In this document: piece by piece, positions 6,174 to 9,551 of the stretch
How the letters are laid out: each line of letters begins with the position of its first letter
Position numbering within the stretch: position 1 is the stretch's first letter
Source of the DNA: QQUD01 sp039029915
Lineage (GTDB): Bacteria; Chloroflexota; Anaerolineae; Promineifilales; Promineifilaceae
Assembly (NCBI GenBank): GCA_039029915.1
Contig: JBCCFD010000322.1
Coordinates: 1 to 9,551 of the forward strand
Direction: 5' to 3'
DNA: 9,551 nt
Made by a program: the position numbers and the translations under genes
The notes under the pieces: model-generated
What the model was told of the DNA's origin: nothing
Databases searched by the model: none
What the model saw: only the letters and a program-made list of their open reading frames with translations

Positions 6174-6908
6174 ATGGACAACATAAATACAACATCAATC
6201 ATAAAATGGGCAATCATTATTTCGATTCCATTCTTTTTAGGGTTCACGTGGATTACTTTGGTCATTCATCCCCTTTATCCAATTACGGAGTATCGGAAAG
6301 CTAATTTTCCGCCTGATTTGAACTTCTTAAGCGAAGCACGACAGCAAGAACTGGGATTAGTGCCCTTAACTCAAGCTGATCGATTGGAGCTGGCCCTGGT
6401 CTCTGTTGCCTATTTGGAAAGCTGGCAATCGCCTGAGGATGTGATTTGGATGCTTGATGAACAGGTGCTGCCCTACACGGGTGAAAAATTGTTCAACGAG
6501 CGTGAGATTGGACACATGATTGATGTGAAGGTCTTGACGGATGTGATTCGGATTGTGGCGATGATTACGGCCGTTATTGTCATCGGGGGCCTTTTCTACC
6601 TGCTGCGAGAACACGGTACGCGCCTTGAGGGATACCGGGCTATTTTTCACGGGGGTATTGCCACGACGGTTATTCTTGTTGGCATCGCGGGCTTTATTTT
6701 GCTCGGCTGGAGCCTGTTTTTTACTCAGTTTCATGAGCTCCTCTTCCCTCCAGGTACGTGGACCTTTGCCTACACCGATGGGTTGATTCGTCTTTATCCG
6801 GAAATCTTCTTTTTTGATGTGGGTGTTTTGATGAGCATAGGATCGCTTGTGCTGGGGTTAATCGCGCTATTTGTGGGGCGAGGGCTAGTTCGAGGATATA
6901 CGCCTTAG
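6174..6908 (+). CDS. DUF1461 / TIGR01906 integral membrane protein
   Basis: A 244-residue inner-membrane protein of a widespread family without known function. It has four predicted membrane helices, at about 11-32, 121-143, 159-184 and 214-236. A long non-membrane region between the first two helices carries the family marks FNEREIGHMIDVK (107-119). Other family marks are FHELLFPPGTW (186-196) before the last helix and LIRLYPEIFF (204-213). The length is normal for the family. The start is clear: GGAG at 6164-6167, 6 bases before ATG 6174. The gene ends in TAG, which shows that amber codons serve as stops in this genome. It lies 92 bp after the fused MFS/spermidine synthase gene and 132 bp before the YihY gene, in the same direction. 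One ACGGCCGT octamer lies at 6567-6574, coding Thr-Ala-Val within the second helix. Confidence 0.88.
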   Translation: MDNINTTSIIKWAIIISIPFFLGFTWITLVIHPLYPITEYRKANFPPDLNFLSEARQQELGLVPLTQADRLELALVSVAYLESWQSPEDVIWMLDEQVLPYTGEKLFNEREIGHMIDVKVLTDVIRIVAMITAVIVIGGLFYLLREHGTRLEGYRAIFHGGIATTVILVGIAGFILLGWSLFFTQFHELLFPPGTWTFAYTDGLIRLYPEIFFFDVGVLMSIGSLVLGLIALFVGRGLVRGYTP

Positions 6909-6913
6909 CTTGG

Positions 6914-6942
6914 GAGCTAGAGCTAGAGGCTAGAGCTAGAGG
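6914..6942 (+). repeat. GAGCTA short tandem repeat after the DUF1461 gene
   Basis: Units are GAGCTA, GAGCTA, GAGGCTA, GAGCTA and a partial GAGG, so the period is 6 with one unit of 7. Each unit contains the palindrome-like core AGCT or GGCTA, and every unit carries an in-frame TAG in one reading frame. No inverted partner arm follows, unlike the two preceding spacers. Confidence 0.7.
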
Positions 6943-6996
6943 AAGGTTTGTGATTAGATAGTTTGTAGCATTGACCTCGATGATTTTTATATTCAG

Positions 6997-7026
6997 CAGT
7001 AATCTCGTGTCTTTTTTACTGTTTTT
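6997..7026 (+). terminator. Weak terminator-like hairpin before the YihY gene
   Basis: CAGTAA pairs with TTACTG around a 13-base loop, followed by five T. The stem is short and A/T-rich, so this is only a weak candidate. If real, the YihY gene would need its own promoter in the last 15 bases, or would be transcribed by read-through. Confidence 0.3.
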
Positions 7027-7040
7027 GAGTCTACAATAGT

Positions 7041-8117
7041 ATGACCATGATTAAGAAGTATGCCCTGTTAATATTTAACCTGCTTAAAGACACGGCCGTT
7101 AATTTCGGCCGTGACAATGGCTCGATGCTGGCTGCCTCATTGGCCTACTACACCATCTTCGCCATCGCCCCACTGCTGATTATTATTGTGGCTGTGGCTG
7201 GGTTTGTATTTGGTGAGCAAGCCGTGCAAGGAGAGTTGGTTGGGGCAATCGAAGAGAATGTGGGGCGCGAAGGGGCGGTGCTGATTCAAAACCTAATTGC
7301 CAGTAGCTCCCAAAATGGAGCCAACATCATCGCCTCAATCATCAGTGTCGGCTTGCTCATTCTCGCAGCAAGCGGGCTGTTTGGACAACTTCAAAAAGCC
7401 ATCAACATCGTTTGGGGCGTCACTGCACCGCCCGACCAAGGGGCGTTGGGTATGCTGAAAAGCCGAGCACTGTCGTTTGGTATGGTGATTGTCATTGGTT
7501 TTGTTCTGATTATCTCGATTACGGCGAGCACGATTTTAACCGCTCTTAGCGGCTATTTAGCAGAGCAGCTGCCCGTGATCGGGCCACTATTACCTCGTTT
7601 TGAACTGCTTGTTTCATTTCTGATTCTTATCTTTTTGTTTGCGCTTATTTTTAAAATTTTGCCAGATGCAGAAGTGGCGTGGCGGGATGTGCTGGTGGGT
7701 GGCTTGGTAACGGCCGTTTTATTTTCATTTGGTAAAGTTCTAATTGGCTTCTACTTATCCCTTAGTGATAATCCCACCTATCAAGCGGCCGGGTCCATTG
7801 TGATTTTATTGCTTTGGATTTACTATTCGTCCCAAATTTTGCTGTTTGGCGCTGAATTTACAAAAACCTATGCCAATCGGCTTGGAGCAACCGTTAAATC
7901 AATGGGAGATGAGGTCATCTTGCCACAGCCTGCTGCTGTGCTGCCCCCTCAGCCCGTGCCTGTACAAAGAATTGTAGAAGTGCGTGACAGTACGGCCGTT
8001 TCTCGGCAATCTTGGCTTGAAAGGGCGGCTACCTTGCTCATCGGCTTAGCTGTAGGTCTTCTCGTTGCCTTTGTCTCAAGTTTTTGGACTTCTCGGGAAG
8101 ATGCAACTGACGAGTGA
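7041..8117 (+). CDS. YihY/BrkB family membrane protein (UPF0761-like)
   Basis: A 358-residue integral membrane protein of the family once misnamed ribonuclease BN; its transport or envelope role is not settled. Six helices belong to the family core, at about 31-56, 95-113, 143-168, 186-206, 216-237 and 249-272. Clear signatures are LAASLAYYTIFAIAPLL (30-46), KILPDAEVAWRDVLVGG (205-221), and YQAAGSIVILLLWIYYSSQ then GAEFTKTYA (247-278). Residues 280-330 form a Pro/Val-rich linker, followed by an extra C-terminal helix at about 331-348 that is not part of the core family. No good ribosome-binding site precedes ATG 7041, and ATG 7047 in the same frame is an alternative. TACAAT at 7032-7037 would even allow a nearly leaderless message. 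Three ACGGCCGT octamers lie inside. Confidence 0.92.
   Translation: MTMIKKYALLIFNLLKDTAVNFGRDNGSMLAASLAYYTIFAIAPLLIIIVAVAGFVFGEQAVQGELVGAIEENVGREGAVLIQNLIASSSQNGANIIASIISVGLLILAASGLFGQLQKAINIVWGVTAPPDQGALGMLKSRALSFGMVIVIGFVLIISITASTILTALSGYLAEQLPVIGPLLPRFELLVSFLILIFLFALIFKILPDAEVAWRDVLVGGLVTAVLFSFGKVLIGFYLSLSDNPTYQAAGSIVILLLWIYYSSQILLFGAEFTKTYANRLGATVKSMGDEVILPQPAAVLPPQPVPVQRIVEVRDSTAVSRQSWLERAATLLIGLAVGLLVAFVSSFWTSREDATDE
7091..7113 (+). repeat. Inverted pair of CGGCCG octamer sites in the YihY gene
   Basis: CACGGCCG and CGGCCGTG flank a 7-base spacer, giving a perfect 8-bp stem. The left half is a full ACGGCCGT site, the right half a one-base variant (TCGGCCGT). It lies within codons 17-25. 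Confidence 0.7.
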
Positions 8118-8436
8118 AATTTTAAAAGTTACCGCATTTATTACCCGTGAAACAGTAAACGGCCGTGAATTGCTTGTTTTTCAACATCCTTATGCGGGTG
8201 TTCAGCTACCTGCGGGCACGGTTGACCCAAATGAGGCGCCAGAAACGGCCGTTGCATATCAAAAAAAGCGATTTTATTTTTGGTTGACTTGTCATGAAGA
8301 ATCACCTGACCGTTGGACTATTCCAACAGACGGACACCTCTTTGAACTATTCTGGGTGCCGCTAACTCCAAAACCATATCTTGTTCAACCACAAATGGTT
8401 TGGCTAGACGCTGTTTACGAGCGCATCAGAGAATAA
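8101..8436 (+). CDS. NUDIX hydrolase-like protein with internal deletion (probably degenerate)
   Basis: Intact NUDIX enzymes cleave nucleoside diphosphates linked to another group. The 111-residue product opens with a normal NUDIX beta region (EILKVTAFITRE, ELLVFQHP, GVQLPAGTVDPNEAPETAVA). LPAG, then Gly-X5-Glu fits the first half of the Nudix box. The second half, with the catalytic REXXEEXG helix, is missing. After ETAVA the sequence runs through YQKK (seven A at 8261-8267) into FYFWLTCHEESPDRW and HLFELFWVPL, which looks like the C-terminal part of a longer relative. I infer an in-frame loss of some tens of codons near 8255-8268, leaving no catalytic metal site. ATG 8101 overlaps the YihY gene end by 17 bp, suggesting translational coupling. 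The 3' end overlaps the convergent hydrolase by 22 bp. Two ACGGCCGT octamers lie within it. Confidence 0.7.
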   Translation: MQLTSEILKVTAFITRETVNGRELLVFQHPYAGVQLPAGTVDPNEAPETAVAYQKKRFYFWLTCHEESPDRWTIPTDGHLFELFWVPLTPKPYLVQPQMVWLDAVYERIRE

Positions 8437-9311
8437 GCTAGCGCCTCAATCTCATCAGCCATCACGCATTTTTGAAGCCATTCGATTGGAATGCCAGATT
8501 TCCCATAAAACGCCCCAGCTAATTGACCACAAATAGCAGCCGTTGTGTCGGCATCATCTCCCAGATTGGCGGCCATCAAAATGGCGTCGCGGAAGTTTTC
8601 CGTACGGGTGAGGCAGTAAAGGGCGGCTTCAAGCGAGTCAACCACATACCCAGTGCCTTGAATTTCAGCATCGCTTTTTTGCAAAAAGCTCCCTTCGGCG
8701 ATCGCTTTGATTTTTGGGGTTGTGGGTTGGACTAACGGTCGTTTTAAAAACACAGCCTCTTTATCTGCCCCGTTAAACGCTTCAAACAGTAGCCCCGTAA
8801 AGTAGCGACAGGCGTCGAGGCATTCTTCAGCTCCGTGTGTGGTGCGGGAGCTTTCAGCGGCGTAATGAACGGCCGTTTCTAAATCAGGATAATAATAAAT
8901 TGGCACCGGAGCCAGCCGCATCAACTACCCGTTTCCGGCAGACATCGGGTTCGTTGAACCTGAAAAAGGATTTTGGGTTTGCACAAAGTTATGCAGAGCA
9001 CTTCGAACTGTATTACCGATATCGAAACAGACCCCATTGCTGCTCATATAGCCATCCTGCATCCACTTGAGATACCGTTGCATTTGGTCGGCAGCGTCAA
9101 ATTCTCCTTGCTCAGCCAAGCTATACCCCAAGCAAAGCGCCATCGACGTATCGTCTGTCCATTCACCAACCTTGAGCTGAAAGGGCCCTCCACCAACCAT
9201 GTCACTGATTGGGGTAAAGCTACCCTTTGGTTTAAATTCAAGAGTTGTCCCTACAGCATCTCCAACAGCTAAGCCTAGTAAGCTTCCTACAGTTCGGTCT
9301 TTTTGATCCAT
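8415..9311 (-). pseudogene. ADP-ribosylglycohydrolase family gene interrupted by an in-frame TAG
   Basis: Members remove ADP-ribose from proteins or small molecules using two metal ions (DraG/ADPRH/ARH families). The reading frame covers 298 codons, a normal length, with one TAG at codon 129 (8927-8925). All other marks are intact: GLAVGDAVG (13-21), EWTDDTSMA (50-58, metal-binding DDT), RTTHGA after the break, GYVVDSLEAAL, and NLGDDADTTAAICGQLAGAFYG near 249 (metal-binding Asp252, 253 and 255). The TAG sits in GNG-stop-LMRLAP, where relatives typically have Ser, so one change (TCG to TAG) explains it. TTG and ATG directly after the TAG could restart translation. Each half would carry only one metal-binding cluster. 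The start ATG has AAGGA at 9325-9321, spacing 9, and a good promoter. One ACGGCCGT octamer lies at 8869-8876. Confidence 0.85.
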
Positions 9312-9344
9312 GACGGTCTATCCTTATTGTTTGATGAATTAAAG

Positions 9345-9373
9345 ATTGTAATTGGAAAAGCATTTTTTGTGAA
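9345..9373 (-). promoter_or_regulatory. Sigma70-type promoter of the ADP-ribosylglycohydrolase gene
   Basis: On the minus strand TTCACA (9373-9368) and TACAAT (9350-9345) are 17 bp apart. Each matches consensus at five of six positions. Transcription would start near 9338, about 27 nt before the ATG. The promoter looks intact although the gene carries a stop. Confidence 0.65.
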
Positions 9374-9551
9374 TAAATCTTCCCTCAAAAAAATTGTTTG
9401 TGGTTCACTTAAATGAGTCCTTTCGTTGCAGGGTCTAAAAAAATAATTCACTCCACTAACATCTTTGTTTTTCCACTATTGGCATAAGTCCTTAAAAAGG
9501 AGGATGCTTATCCCTTTAAGTAGGTCTTATATGCCATTGGTTAAAGAAAAA
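9374..9551. other. Gene-free A/T-rich right end
   Basis: No reading frame of note, RNA gene or family motif was recognised on either strand; all three minus-strand frames entering from the right edge hit stops within 36 bases. It holds several T or A runs and the dyad at 9481-9535. Confidence 0.6.
9481..9535. repeat. 55-bp imperfect dyad at the right end
   Basis: GGCATA at 9481-9486 faces TATGCC at 9530-9535. Inside, CTTAAA faces TTTAAG, and GGAT faces ATCC around the loop GCTT. Small bulges interrupt the stem. It could be a terminator without T-run, a REP-like element or the end of a small mobile element; the sequence does not decide. Confidence 0.5.

Noticed and set aside
6971..6993. TTGACC and TATATT as a promoter for the YihY gene
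   Set aside because: The spacer is only 11 bp, too short for a sigma70 promoter.
8065..8100. Upstream start for the NUDIX-like gene
   Set aside because: This would be buried in the YihY gene; the family-typical N-terminus begins at ATG 8101, and the preceding residues have no meaning in this frame.
8415..9311. Reading the hydrolase as two separate genes or as a recoded TAG codon
   Set aside because: Each part holds only half of the metal site, so two independent genes are unlikely. TAG is used as a normal stop in the DUF1461 gene, so reassignment has no support in this window.
9489..9510. Perfect ribosome-binding-like AAGGAGG followed by ATG at the right end
   Set aside because: The ATG touches the motif without spacing, and no open frame of useful length follows; it is part of the dyad.

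Overview
The window (about 9.5 kb, moderate GC) looks like chromosomal DNA of a free-living bacterium, most likely a Chloroflexota member of Anaerolineae type. This is inferred from the mix of families: a long CTC-type ribosomal protein L25 with an acidic tail, a GT-C glycosyltransferase with an HPDE first loop, a membrane-fused spermidine-synthase-like protein, a DUF1461 membrane protein, a YihY/BrkB protein, and a lipoprotein joining DUF348, G5 and propeller-like segments. Genus cannot be read from the sequence. No tRNA, rRNA, CRISPR array, transposase or phage gene was seen.

Left part (1-2335). Two genes read leftwards: a DUF2267-like protein and, 23 bp after it, a lipoprotein that runs off the left edge. 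They diverge from rplY/ctc (1571-2209). The 209-bp divergent spacer holds a good sigma70-type promoter for rplY, two exact TATAAT boxes on the other strand and a 25-bp dyad between them. Behind rplY lie three consecutive hairpins, two of which look like intrinsic terminators.

Middle (2336-8117). Four rightward membrane-protein genes follow: GT-C glycosyltransferase, fused MFS/spermidine synthase, DUF1461/TIGR01906 protein and YihY/BrkB protein. The three spacers between them each carry a different degenerate short repeat of period 6-8. The first two of these spacers end in a similar ribosome-binding leader. The glycosyltransferase start is ambiguous: the best ribosome-binding site serves a GTG in another frame, joined to the gene by a run of six T.

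Right part (8101-9551). A NUDIX-like gene overlaps the end of the YihY gene and has lost the second half of its Nudix box. Convergent to it, with 22 bp of 3' overlap, is an ADP-ribosylglycohydrolase gene interrupted by one in-frame TAG exactly where the family usually has Ser in its NGSLMR motif. Both genes of this ADP-ribose/nucleotide-related pair are therefore damaged. Behind the hydrolase promoter is gene-free DNA ending in a 55-bp imperfect dyad.

Across the window the palindromic octamer ACGGCCGT occurs 17 times by hand count. All copies are inside genes, and 13 are in the frame encoding Thr-Ala-Val. This resembles the HIP1 phenomenon of cyanobacteria and is the most striking unexplained signal here. 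The four membrane genes could be a surface-glycan or envelope module, but nothing in the sequence proves that they act together.
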